Below, piece by piece: positions 25,301 to 46,458 of a DNA stretch of 64,000 bases; the first letter of the stretch is position 1; each line of letters opens with the position of its first letter. The notes beneath the pieces were generated by a model. The model was not told where the DNA came from. It saw only the letters and a list, made by a program, of their open reading frames with translations, and did no database searches. Made by a program: the position numbers and the translations under genes. Source of the stretch: Nectonema munidae (lineage: Eukaryota; Nematomorpha; Nectonematoida; Nectonematidae); the NCBI GenBank assembly GCA_030549495.1, contig JAUIRK010000893.1, forward strand, positions 744,001 to 808,000, in the 5' to 3' direction.

Positions 25301-27473
25301 GAACTAGATATACACGCTTTTGATAAGAGATTGGTGACAGGACCGACATAATGCATTATCGCCATTTTTACTATTTACTTAACAGTTAAAATTCTCCACT
25401 AAGTGTACGGTAAGCCTTACTTAAATATATTTAATCAAATTTTAATACAATTCTATTAATTAAAATTAATATTCTTGTTATTTTTACATTATCTTTTTCC
25501 AAATTTCTAGTTTTAATTAAACGTGGCAGATACTTCAACAACCATATTTTTAAATTGTTTTTATCGATAATCTGCTCTAGCAATAACGCGACTGGGTTGA
25601 CATAACGTTTTTTAATACGTAAATAACTTTCTTTTATGATTTTAAGCCATGAAAATAAGCGTTTGTTATTATAATTAAAATTTAATATATATAGTTTCGA
25701 AAATAAAAAACTTTTATGTTCTGTTTAAAGTTTATCATTAAATATTTCAATGTATTTAAGAAAGTACAAATTATAAGTTTGATTTATTTTATACTTTATA
25801 TCTTTTTGTATACAATGATGATCGTAGATATCTGAAATATTTTATGAGTGTTTTAACCTAATAACTTTTATTTGATGCATAAGAAAAACGAGTGCTTGGT
25901 GTGCAACTTTCTTTCTCATACATATGTAGACAATAGTCATGCCTTGTGTGTACATATATTTACATAAAAATATTTTAAACTTAATAAAATTAGCACTGTA
26001 TGTAAAAAATTTTCAACCATATTGTAATTATGCTATTAGGCATAATTAGACCTGTTTTCTATCTGACTTGAGACATTTTAAAACCCTTCCCAATATTTCT
26101 GTTTAGTTTCGTTCACTTTTTGCAAAAGTTATCTTCTTCCTAGTGTTAAATGATATTCCGTGCAGTCATACACTTAAGGTTCACTCCAGTTAAAGTCCTA
26201 AGCTAAATAAAGATCCATCTTGTTACCTACAAAATTCATTCTCTTATATATTATTTTGATGACTTATTGAATCGTAACCTTGTCAGCACTAAATCTATCG
26301 ATACAAATTATAGTTTATATTAGGGATGTTGAGAGAGTATAATTATATTTGTATTTCATACGTACACTTTTCCACATATGGTGAAAGATTTGTTAAAAAT
26401 TATATTAAGTAAAAATATGTTTCAAAAGCTCTATCAATCTTAATTTTCGTTGTTTTGTGAAACTTGGTTAGATTTAATTCCTAAAAGAAATAAATTAGAA
26501 TGTAACATGGGAGAAAACATGCTTCATTATAGTTTATTAATATTCCATTTTAAATATTAAAATTCCTTTTATTTTTCAAAAAAATGTTTTTATATTTTTT
26601 TTTATAAAATGTTCAAAGAAGATTTATCACGAGGATTAATTTAAAAGCTTTTTAAAGAGTGGTTCTCAACTGTTGCCCTGAAGCTTCTGTTTTCGGAATC
26701 GTCTAGCAAAATTGCAAAAAAAATGAGGTCAACAATACGATAGTTGTCATAATTTCACAAAGTTATTAATCTATGTACTGTACTTAACTTGTAGTGTAGT
26801 TTTATAACTGATCTTTTCTTATAATTAAACTTCATATAATGTGTTTATGGCAGTTGCGGATCGTCCATCCTCTTTTCTGAAGGATGTTGGTACATAATTT
26901 AATCAAATGTAAACTTATTTTCTGAGAGAAAAGTGGTACTTCCGATATGAAAGGTGAAATGAGTTTGTATTCCTTTTATATATGGACTAAAGTGAGATTT
27001 AATCCGTACATGCAGTTGTATATCTTGCGCTACATACACCTTTTCACATTTTACCACAAGTCTACCCCGCGAATCCTACTTATCTATGCCAGATTTAAGT
27101 TATTATTAGGATGCTACTATTACAGATATATATGCAACATTATGGATTCAGTAATTATGTCAATCTTTTTATTCATTTGCTGTACTAAAAGGTTTATCAA
27201 AAACTAAAAAAAATTTAACAATTTGTGTGTCATTTAAATTAGCAAACTTTGTCTTTTTTGGTGTATTCTTTATTTGTCCTTTTGTTAAAAAAAAAGTTGA
27301 AAAGCACCCTTATAAAATAAATTTAATAAAAATCAGAATTTTTCTATTCAAAGATAAATTACTGTTATTTATTTCCATCAAATTCTATTTGAAATTTTAT
27401 CAGCTTAAATAACTAACTAAATTGAGTATTTTAATAAATAAATTACCAACTCATGATTTATTTCAGGGGCGCA
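22379..27473. other. About 5 kb of AT-rich DNA with no gene seen
   Basis: I read both strands and found no exon with convincing splice sites. A SINE-like patch lies near 25.21-25.42 kb: GGTTTGAATCTCC resembles a pol III B box. A fragment TGGTTCTCAACTGTTGCCC near 26.66 kb resembles the ends of Charlie-like hAT MITEs. The short frames at 26947-27207 and 27227-27412 are low-complexity and unsupported. Confidence 0.4.
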
Positions 27474-27694
27474 CATCCTCAAAATTATTGGGGGCGAAAT
27501 TTTTTTCTTGCAATTTTCAAAATTAGTGGTCTGGAAATACCACGGGAGACCAAATATCTTAAATAGAGTGTATTCAGCGCATACCCTAAAGTCCTAAATT
27601 TATAAGATTACATTATATTTTTTTTACAAAATTGGTGAATTTAAATACTATACTTCCAGCGAAAATATTTTAATTAAATTTGCATATCGAATAT

Positions 27695-28091
27695 AGTGCG
27701 CAGAAAAAATGCCCCCAATTAAAAAGTAGGAAAAAATGCCCCAACACAAAAAATTTCAAAAAATTATTAATTAAAATTTTAAAAAAAGATATGTCAAATA
27801 AAGATTTTTTGTAAAAAAAAAAGTTAACTTTTCATTTAAAACATTACACTTTCTAAATATAATTTGTATTTTAACTGATTTTAAGAACACATTCCCACAA
27901 ATATGCACCTTTGCTATTGTTTTCAAGAACTTTATAAAGAAAAAACCCTATAAATTAAGAAATTTTAGGAATTTAGCCTTTCAAAACGGTACCAAATAAA
28001 AATATTTATATAATTATAAAAAATCCTGAAAATCAAAAATTAGGGGGCATTTTTTCCTACTTTTTAATTGGGGGCGTTTTTACCTACAACC
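27695..28091. mobile_element. MITE with 9-bp target duplication, private to copy 2
   Basis: The 9-bp sequence ATCGAATAT flanks it on both sides (27686-27694 and 28092-28100), while copy 1 has only the uninterrupted site. The ends are inverted repeats: CCCCCAATTAAAAAGTAGG near the left and its reverse complement near the right, separated by AT-rich filler. Nine-base duplications are typical of Mutator-like elements; an 8-bp hAT reading is also possible because of the repeat at the junction. Confidence 0.75.
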
Positions 28092-28589
28092 ATCGAATAT
28101 ACACTAGTTTAAAAAAATCCAAAAATGTTAGGGGGTGGAATAGGGTTTTTGATTTGAAAAATGAAGTAGTCTACCAGGCACATTACAGGAATTGATGAAA
28201 GGATATTTGATTCATAGAGAAAACAAATAACTGAAGGTTGGATAGTTTTATATCAGTGAATGTAGTCTAAAGACAAAGAGTCTACTAGATAACCTGTGAT
28301 GTTTATATGAAAAAATGTGATTGATTCAGGGGCAAGGGTATAAAACGAAGTTATAATTGTGCAAACAAAAATAAAACAAAAAATTAAGATCGCATTATTT
28401 CATTATACAAGCTACAAAAAGTAAAATAACTGTTAACATTTTGCAATGATTTGCCTTTTATAATAACTTTTAAGGAAAAAAAGTCTATCAGAAAAAGTTA
28501 TAGAGCTTCAACAAAAACTAAAAAATTTTAGTGCATAACTTAAGTTTTTTGAAAACTAATTTGACGTATCCCCTACAGCATACTCTATC

Positions 28590-28738
28590 TATGTGTGGCA
28601 TGGCAAGTTGGTTGAGATGATGGACATAGCACGGAAGCCTCTGGATTCGATTCCTCATCGATACAAATTTGTTCATAGTTAGACATAAGCGGTACATCAG
28701 TGCCTGGTCAATGAAAATACATCCACTGCACCACTCAA
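28590..28738 (+). repeat. tRNA-derived SINE, copy 2 (co-duplicated)
   Basis: Same A-box (TTGGTTGAGATGATGG) and B-box (GGATTCGATTCCTC) as the copy at 18.65 kb, in the same context of the sister hAT-like element, with a tail CATAAGCGGTACATCAGTGCC. It reflects duplication of the host element, not an independent SINE insertion. Confidence 0.7.
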
Positions 28739-28964
28739 AATTGAAAAATTTGCTACATAATTAACATAAGAGAGAAAGGAAACAAAATAAACTAATAAAC
28801 CAATTTTCACTATTTTAAAATGGAACCGTCTGTTCTCAGAATAATTTCAAAATAATAGGAGGCATAAAGAATGAGAGTTTATTTGATATTTTCAAGTTTT
28901 TATAAGTAACAAAAGCAAACGTTTAAGTAGCTAGCCCTTATAATTAAAAAATTATTTAAATAAC

Positions 28965-29225
28965 GGTCGACAGACATTTCGCCCCCTGACAAATTGTCTC
29001 ATAGGCTATTAGTATCATCCATCTTTGCTTATTATATGTGTAAAATTATTAAAAAAATTTATATTCTTGTTTATTTTATCTCTATTAAATTATTTCAAAT
29101 TAATCAATTTATCTCTTAATTTTTTAGAATTGTCCATGAGACAAAATGTCTTATGAAAATAATGGGGCGAATTGTCCATGCGACGAACTGTCTTATGAAA
29201 ATAATGGGCGAAATGTCCGAGGACC
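28965..29225. mobile_element. Palindromic MITE family B, copy 3
   Basis: Starts GGTCGACAGACATTTCG and ends, in reverse complement, GGTCCTCGGACATTTCG. It is shorter than the equivalent at 19066-19428 because the internal array has fewer GGGGCGAATTGTCCATG units, showing array contraction or expansion since the two host copies split. Confidence 0.75.
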
Positions 29226-29635
29226 AAACTAACATAAATCAAAATATACGAAAAAGGAAAATCAATGCGTTTTTTTGAATATTTCTGTCTACAAATAAAA
29301 TTCTGACAGCTGTCACAAATAGATTAAGTACATTTTTAACAACTTAAACATTTTGTTTCGATATATTTTTACTATAATAATCAACAAATTTTCTTTAAAA
29401 AAGTGATTTGATTATGTACAGTCTTACTTATAAAATTATAGCTATTAAAAAAATTTCTTGACTTGAAAAAATTAAAGTTTTCAAATGTTACAAAATGTAG
29501 CAAACGTAGTGATAAAGATTAAGTGACTTTTGTTGAAAAAAATTTCTTAGCGCGAGTCTAACAATATTCATTGATATAAAATTGTAACGATTGAAAACTA
29601 TTTTAATTTTACTCTAAATGCAAATTAGACAGAAG

Positions 29636-29771
29636 CAGTGGTGTAGTCAAAAAAAGTTGATAGACGGGCACAATTTTAAAACAAAAAACTTGCGCAACAT
29701 TATTTATACTTTCTTGACCCTTTCATTGGAGAAATTTTCAAAAACTATGCCCCAGCCTAGCTACGTCACTG
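29636..29771. mobile_element. Small hAT MITE (CAGTGG-type), copy 2
   Basis: Begins CAGTGGTGTAGTC and ends CTAGCTACGTCACTG, flanked by GACAGAAG and GAGAGAAG. It matches 19928-20108 with an internal deletion of about 45 bp. Confidence 0.7.
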
Positions 29772-30424
29772 GAGAGAAGAAAGCTGAATGAGATAGGAGA
29801 GCTTGAGTGAATGATTGAGTTTTAGCAGAGAAAGCGGAGGAGAAAAACAGGAGAAAGAGAAATAGAATCACTGTGACAGAAAATGAGAAAATCTAGTCGT
29901 GGATCATCAACATGTGTTTGCTTAAAAATACTACAGAGGAGACACTGTGATAAATATTGCTTACTTATTGTGTGCATATTGAAGCAATGACGCATCGTCT
30001 GTAAAATATGTTCGATAGGAATTTCAGAGCAGCTTGGCATGATGTTTGATTTATTCGAAAGTCTGCATTCCTTCTATGCGATCATCATACATGTTTTATA
30101 AACAAGCAGCAACTCTTACTTATATAAAATTATTGGGGGGGGGGGGGGGGGGCGAAGGTCAATTTCCCCCCCCCCCCTGAAAACACATTGGGGGGGGCGC
30201 CCCCCCCCCCCCCCCCTGGATGTGCGCCTCTGATTTATTTGTATAATTATATCATTTAAAATGCGGTACAAATATGCACTTTGATAATGTGACAATGGTT
30301 TCTACATGTTTTCTTCTTATCTTAGTTTTTGGAATGTTAAAACTTTTAAGGGTCGCCCAAATTAACATCCAGTCCAGAAGCAATTGTGGTAGGTACACTT
30401 CTGATTCTAGGCTGTAATTCTATT

Positions 30425-30514
30425 TTAACCGGTTATCGACCACAATGCTCTTTAATACAAATCTTCTGTTTTACATTACATATAGTCTGATTATTCTGGT
30501 CGTTAACGTGTTAA
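30425..30514. mobile_element. Short TTAA-bounded MITE, copy 2
   Basis: A 90-bp element with TTAA at both edges and inverted ends: TTAACCGGTTATCGACCA and, in reverse complement, TTAACACGTTAACGACCA. The interior matches the copy at 2731-2838. The TTAA target and short TIR point to piggyBac mobilisation. Confidence 0.75.
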
Positions 30515-32330
30515 GTTTCTTTATTTCAATTTTAATTGTGATACGCTAAGCCACAATTTCCATTATATAAAAATTAAACACAGAAACGTCATATAATAGG
30601 ATTTCATCAGGACCGGGTTTACTTATCGTTCTTTTTCTATTCCTTACACTAGTGAAAATATAATAGTAAATGTGTTGCAAGGCCTGGCTTTAGACTTATC
30701 CTTTTTAGCGTTCAAAAACAGAAAGTAAAGACAATGTTTGAACGACTCAATTGTACACTTGTCTATTCTTTGTCGTAGAATCTAGATTACTAGTTTTTCA
30801 GTTGCTTATTTGTTATTTTTTGTTTGATGTGCAAATAAATTGAATCTTGATGAAAGACACCTTAAACTATATCTAGATGTATGCTAGTTTCAAAAATTAT
30901 GCCTATAAGAGACGGGTAGAAAGAAATTAGATACCGATTATAAAAGACCAGTGAAATAAGTGGTCAATTCTAAAGTTTACTATTTCTTAGTAAAATATAT
31001 TGGTCCGTGTTTGAGACAATTTTTTAACACAGAAAAACACAGTTTCTATTATAAGTCACCTAGTTTTTTTATGTTGTATTTGTTTTATATGTGTGTCTTA
31101 ATATCCGTGGAGGTGTGTGTATGCCTGTAGTGTATCTGTTTTTGCGTACGTACCTTTCTATGTACCTGTAAGTTTTCTTGTTATACTTATATCTAGTTTT
31201 AAATAGATTTTAAATTCGGTCCGCTTCAAACTATATAAACACTATGGTCCAATTCTGATCTGGGTATTACAAGGACCGAAGTGAACAGGTCTACTCTCAA
31301 CCAATACCTGTGGCTTCAATAATTATCTAAGTTCCTATTTAACAATTTAATAAGTATTGCGATCAGCTTAATCATTATTGATGAACGGATATTCTCATTT
31401 TTATTTGTTTATGTGGATATTCGTGAAAAATTGAAATTCTGTTCTGACTTCTAATCAAAAATAGAAAAGTAGAAAAGAGACTTAAATAAATTATAGTTTG
31501 TGTTTTTGATATTATTGATAAAAAATATAACTAGATTGGAAGATGTGGTTTCTGAGTAAACTTATTTGTCACCAACTTGTATATTTTATTTATAATTTAC
31601 ATCCAATCAAACTTCTAAAGAGACAATTTGACGAAATCATCAAAAGTGATCTTTTCGTACGAAGTAATCAACTAAACTAGAATTAACTGAATCAGAATTT
31701 TATGTAAAGATTTGAAACTAGTCATTGTAGAAAAATGCGCGTTTATCAAATGTATTCGTAAATCACTTATGACCCTTACAAAGAATTGCTGCAATTATAA
31801 AGTATATATATTTTTCTTATAATTTTCAAATATATAAAATCTTTTTATTAGGTATTTTTGAAAAAAATTTGATTATAGTAAAAAATAACTTTTTTTAGAT
31901 AAACATATAAAAAGTCGCATTTTCTTAATTTTATGTTTTGATTTTTTTTATATGATATTTAACATTTAATCAAACATCAATTTTTTCTAATAGTTAAATT
32001 GATTTATTAAATATAATCTTTTTTAACGCAATGGTATTTGCTCATTTCTTTCGTGAATAATAAAATAAATTACACAGCCATGTGTTTGAAATGCTGAATT
32101 CAAAAATACCAATGATTTTGTTTAATCAGTTCAAATTATCGAACTACACTCATGATTGTCAAAAGAATATTTTCAATCGAAAGGCTGTTTATTTTATAAT
32201 GACTCAGTATCAAAATTATAAAATACTGTTAATAATTAAATGTTATATTTTTGTTTATATTATATTTAACATTGAAAATATGTAGATGGGGAAGAAATTT
32301 TTTTTGCGATTAATTTCTCTTTACTGTGTA
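30515..32330. other. AT-rich intergenic DNA, no gene seen
   Basis: No exon is evident on either strand. The ORF at 32082-32285 is low-complexity and has no supporting splice or homology signal. Confidence 0.4.
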
Positions 32331-32339
32331 ATTCATGTT

Positions 32340-32860
32340 TCAGGGACCATATACCATCCTTCCTGATACCTCTATTTCAAGGTACGGATATTTTGGTAGA
32401 ACCTGTAACCTTGTTTTTCGCTGTAGTCTCCACAGTTATCAGGAAAATAACCCAGAAAGTTTTAGATAATGATTTTTTTCTGACACGTGCTTCCAGAGTC
32501 CTTGAACTCTGCATCAGTTTTAACATATATCCTGGAATTCTTTCCTTTCCAAGAAAACTCTTCACAACTGTTTTGAATTGCTATACATTTTTCAATCTGA
32601 GGGTTATCGAAAATACCTTATGAGAGCAAATCTTTAAAATGTTTTATATCAACAGTGGATGACCAACGACGTTGTATGAGCCAGGTTGGAGTGCTTCTCT
32701 AGATGGGCATTCAGTCACCACCTCACATTCTTAATAGTAGAGGCCCAATGTTTTACCTAGAAAGCATTCCTACAATGAGCATTGATGAGTGACCATTTGT
32801 TGAAAGAACAAAAGATATGCCAACACAGTCATACAAATCGTTATCCGAAGTTCTTTTTAT
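32340..32860 (-). pseudogene. Fossil of the uncharacterised repetitive protein family (C-terminal part)
   Basis: On the minus strand, around 32345-32480, the sequence reads GYFPDNCGDYSEKQGYRFYQ, then NIRTLK and RYQEGW. This matches my memory of the C-terminal signature (FFPxNLG..S..xGERFHQDI..ME.RYQG.W) of an uncharacterised protein family that is repetitive in arthropod genomes. Upstream minus-strand sequence to about 32.86 kb (for example SWKGKNSR) is less clear. The copy is broken in several places and no ends were seen. The N-terminal and central part of the same family is present at 51.9-53.0 kb. Confidence 0.5.
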
Positions 32861-32869
32861 ATATTTTAA

Positions 32870-42058
<9,189 letters not shown>

Positions 42059-42823
42059 TCTATTTGTTCCCATTTTCTTTCAAGGTTGTGTATGTCTTTA
42101 AAAATCCTCCTTATCATGTTTTCTGTACATAGTTCACATACAATATATATACATATATTCTCTTCCCTTTGTGTCGTTATTCGCTTATATTTTATTTTTT
42201 CTGCAAGAATTCCATTACTTTTGTAACTTTTATACTGCATCGTGGATTCCATTTTGATTAATTATTTAGCGAACAAAAGCCGGCTAGCTTATTAAGCAAG
42301 TTTTGTCTATTTAATTAAACACATAACCTTTCCTCTAATACTATTTATTCCTTCATCATTTTATTTACTCTTTGTATACAAAAATTTAGGTAAAACTAAG
42401 AGTATTTGGTTTATTTTCTTTATATACGAAAATAAATCTTTTGATTTTGATTTTAAAATATTTTAATAAAAAATTTCCTTAAACTTGTGTTTCATCTATG
42501 CTTCTATATTATAAAGATCGCAAACGTTTCATATATCTTTTTTGAAAACAAAGATATAAAAACTTTTACGAAGAATGAAAATTGTTAGAAGAAAAAATAT
42601 ATTTGTTTAATTTAACATTTTAAAAAATAAGTCAGTTTTTTTTTGTTTGATATTTTTCCGAAATGATATAAAATTAAGGAATTTATTTTTTGCTTATTTT
42701 TCCAATCTACACTTGTATATAAAATTTTTCAAAAAAAAGATTTAAAATAACTAACTTCATTTTAATTTTGCTTAAAGTAAGACTTTGAACAAGTTTTATT
42801 GATAAAACATTTTTGCTGTTCCT

Positions 42824-44648
42824 TTAAAGGAACATTAGAGGGTTTAGACTTATCTTTCTCTCTCTGTCTATACAGGCTTATATACATACTATTCTGAATA
42901 AATGTATATAAAATTATATATGTATTGAAAATATTTTCAAAAATATACTTTACCAATTTTTAGATAAAATTTTTAAATGGAGAGTTTTAAAAAGGTTACT
43001 ACTTTACCTGAAACTTATGACTGACTGACTATCTTGTAAATCAAAGTGTAAAAAATATCATTATTCTTCCTCCTAGTTGTTCAGCTGAAAAGGTGAGCGA
43101 AACCGAAGAAGTATACAGCGATAAAGAAGACGAGTTTGAGCCAGCTGGAGAAATTGAAATAGAATTTGATAGGGATGTTGTTGAAGCAAAGCCAAGAAAA
43201 AAACGTGCCAAGCTTGAAAACCTTGAATGGCACAAGAATAGAACATTTGTTTGAAGTTGATCTAGAAATCAAAGAAATTTTGGAAATATGTGAAACCTGC
43301 CGTTTTCTTCTATGGAAAAACTACTTCTTCAAAGATATCATCTCCCTTATTGTTGATCAAACAAATCTTTACGCAAATAGAGATGAATAATCAAAGTTTC
43401 TCAGTGACCGAAGATGAAATTCAAGTTTTTTTTGGGAATTTTGATTTTGTCAGGATATCACAGTGTTCCTGAAGAACATCAATTCTGGTGTACACAACCC
43501 GACTTGGGAGAGATAAAAAAGTATATTCATTTTTAAAACAATTTACATTCTTCAACTGACAGACTCCGTAAAATTTTAAATATGAATTTAATTCAGTTTG
43601 GAGTTTTACATAAGTGCCTTTCTATTGACGAATCTATGGTTCCATATTATGGTCGCCATAGTTCAAAACAATATATAAAAGGTAAGCCAATACGTTTTGG
43701 CTACAAAAATTGGTCTATTTGTAGCTCAACAGGATGATACCCTTACTACTTAAAAATATATCAAGGTAAAGAAGAATTCGCAACAAAGACTCCATTGAGT
43801 ACTAGAATAGTGAATGAACTAACGAGAAATTTTAAAAGTTTCTACTCCTGAAAAACACGAATTGTATTTTGACAATTTTTTTTTCTAGCTATGATTTGAT
43901 GCTCGATTTGAGAAAAAGGTTTGCGCCCAGCAGGAACTATTAGGTGTAACAGAATATCTGGAGTTAATAGTTTTTTTCTCATGGATGACAAACAACTCAA
44001 AAAGAAAGAAGGGGAACGTATGATTTTTGTAGTGATGGAAAAGTTTTTTTTATCAAATGGAATGATAATTCAATTGTAAGCTTAGCAAGTAACTGGCTTA
44101 CTGATGAACCTTTACATGTTGCTAAAAGAAGAAATAAATTTGGCGAAAAAGCAGTAAAGCAACCGCACATTGTGTCTATGTACAACAGAAACATGGGTGG
44201 TGTAGACATTATGGATAAATTATTGAGTTCATACAGGCCAACGATTCGGGGCAAAAATGGTATTGGCCTTTGTTTACAAATGTGTTGAACTTATCCATAG
44301 TGTCTGCATGGAAATTTTATTCTTTGATATACGATGAGAAGATGTCTCATTTGGAATTTAGAAGAACAATTGCATTATGCTTGTTCAAATCTAAAGTTGA
44401 AAATAAACTTGCTGCCCGCCTCTCTGTTGGAGAACGGTTGAACATAGAACGCATACGTTGTGATTTATATGAACACACAGCAGTGAAAACTTCGCAAGGA
44501 CGCTGTAAAATTTGCAAAAGGAGCACAACTAAAATGTGTAGCAAGTGCATTGTGAGGTTACATAATGAAAGAGGAACATCATGTTTCGATTTTTATCATA
44601 ATAAATAAACTTTTGTGTTTTTGTAGAAAACCTCCAATGTTCTTTTAA
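42824..44648 (+). mobile_element. piggyBac-like element 4 with TTAA and inverted repeats
   Basis: TTAA occurs at 42824-42827 and 44645-44648. The element ends are inverted: AGGAACATTAGAGG after the left TTAA and, in reverse complement, AAGAACATTGGAGG at the right. Unusually, the flanking bases mirror the ends (left flank TGTTCCT, right flank AGGAACATTG), so each junction is a palindrome centred on TTAA: TGTTCCTTTAAAGGAACA at the left. The element is 1.8 kb, full length for a compact piggyBac. Confidence 0.8.
43081..44608 (+). pseudogene. piggyBac transposase 4, degenerate
   Basis: Readable segments in order are an acidic N-terminus (VSETEEVYSDKEDEFEPAGE) with a basic motif PRKKRAK at about 43.19 kb; QTNLYANRDE near 43.37 kb; SIDESMVPYYGRHSSKQYIK at about 43.63 kb (first Asp); YFDNFF at about 43.87 kb (second Asp); MGGVDIMDKLLSSYRPTIRG at about 44.2 kb (third Asp); then 44270-44608 with the C-terminal cysteine cluster CKICKRSTTKMCSKC. 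All three acidic positions are recognisable but the frame shifts several times. It is closer to element 1 than to element 2, judged from the SIDESMVPYYG region. Confidence 0.85.
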
Positions 44649-44834
44649 AGGAACATTGTGAAAAACCATCTAAAATGTATTTTTTGTTTGATTCAACCTT
44701 TTTAATAGAGTAAAACACAAAATATCAGTATCTTAGTTTTTGTAAATGTATTACATACAATCAAAAAATTTGGCTAGGAAAACGGTTCAATTGGTCTTAT
44801 GGTATTTCTTCTAAAGTGGTCAATTTTCAAAATC

Positions 44835-44965
44835 TAAAGATGTAGAAGGCACAATGCGCTGCTTGTACCAAACTATGAGAAAAGTAGTCTTTGATGTTGG
44901 ATGGAACTCAAGACTTTGAGTTATCGAAACCCAGTATCTAATCACTATCAAGGTAGATGGAATAA
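44835..44965 (-). repeat. tRNA-derived SINE, copy 3
   Basis: In reverse complement the sequence reads ACTGGGTTTCGATAACTCAA, a B-box-like stretch, then CTCATAGTTTGGTACAAGC and CATTGTGCCTTC. It matches the copy at 62.34 kb along its length. Confidence 0.65.
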
Positions 44966-46450
44966 ACATGGACAATTTCTTAAGACTGATATAAATTTAT
45001 TTTTGTTGAAAGTAACATTATTTATTTATATCACAAATGCAAAGATAAATATGTCGGAATGTTTTTTATCAAGAAGGAATTATTTTTGAATTTCAAAGCT
45101 TTTTAGGTTAAAGTATTCTATTGGAAAAGATGATTACAATGAAAAGTTGCATAAACCTACTAAATGATACAGAATATAGCACGCGTAAAATATGGCTCCT
45201 TATTTATCCAACTAACTTGAGAAACTCTCAGCTCATTATGATAACTGACGCATCTTTTGGCTTATTCATTTGTTGATGTTGTCCCCACAATCAATGAAAA
45301 TAAGTTATACTCAACCTTACCTTCATTTAATTCATCTTGAATAATGAACATATCCGATAAATTATTTTTATATAAAGTATCGTTCATATGGTAGTAATAT
45401 GTAATTGATAAATCTTAAAAATTAAAAAAAGTAAATAAATATTTTTTAAACGTCATAAAGTTACAAAACTTTCCATTTGCTACAACTCCAGATGTTAAGT
45501 TGATAAATATACTCATATTTCGTATAACAGATGAAAAATTGAGGGAAAGCCAAACTTGAGGGTAAAAATTGTATTATTTCATTCTCTCTGCTTTTATTGT
45601 CTAATTAACAATTTAACTTAGATACTTTTTTTTATTAAATTTATATAATTGTTTTTAACTTTTACTGAAGCTTTATTTTTCATTATCAGAAAAATTTATG
45701 CTTCTACTTTTTCTTTTTTTAGAATAATTCTTATTTTAAAACGTCCTTAACTTTACATATTTGTATTATTATATTTTCTGTGATAGCAGGATCAGTATAC
45801 ATTTTTTTATATGATCTCTGTATAAGGTATTGTTGCATCAATGCAGATGTAGAAATAAAAAAACTATGGAAATTATAAATAAATTTTTCGTCAAAGGGTG
45901 CCAGGAATTTTTAAAAGGCTCGCCAAGGGTGCGGCAAACTAAAAAAAGTTGGGAACCACTTTCCTAGAGCCTCGTTTTTAAATGGTCAACGTAGTAGCCT
46001 TATGGAGAAGTACACCAGGCAAGAAGTATGTATCTTGACTAAATGTAAGATCTACCATGTTTCTAATGGACTAGGAAGTGGTGCAATGATCTAATATTGG
46101 GTGTTTAAAAGATATTTTTAACGTGAAGAAGTTCCTTCTTTGCGAATGAATAAGATCAACCTTTAGCTTATCAGCTAAGATTACATTTCACTAAGATAGG
46201 TAGGAAATCTCAAAATTTTTAATCGGTCAGAATTAGCCAATGTGTGATTTAGTCACTATTAAGATACTTTTATAATTTGACCATGTTTTTCCTTTGGTTT
46301 GAAAGTCTTTCAGATGATGGTGTACAACTTTTTGTAATTGAACAATGAACATCATCAACAATTTCATGAGGAAAAAATTTTCTGGCAAATATTTAAACTG
46401 AGTATCTGTTCATATCACCTGATAAAACACATCATATTCATAAAATAGCC
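44966..46450. other. AT-rich intergenic DNA with a hAT MITE end
   Basis: No gene is seen. AAGTTGGGAACCACTTTCC near 45.94 kb matches the common CAGTGGTTCTCAAC-type end of hAT MITEs, with degenerate repeat sequence just to its left. Confidence 0.35.
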
Positions 46451-46458
46451 TAAGGGGT

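Larger units (their letters stand above)
27474..30232. mobile_element. Non-autonomous hAT-like element, copy 2
   Basis: Same termini as copy 1 (CAGGGGCGCACATCC at the left; GGATGTGCGCCTCTG at the right), with its own perfect 8-bp duplication ATTTATTT (27466-27473 and 30233-30240). It is 2759 bp: it lacks the 939-bp palindromic insertion of copy 1 but has a private 397-bp insertion (27695-28091). It shares the SINE, the second palindromic MITE and the small hAT MITE. No coding sequence is readable. Confidence 0.9.

Noticed and set aside
25210-25420. Possible tRNA gene or SINE with B-box-like GGTTTGAATCTCC.
   Set aside because: No acceptable A box or cloverleaf could be drawn and the tail matches the SINE family poorly; kept only as a note.
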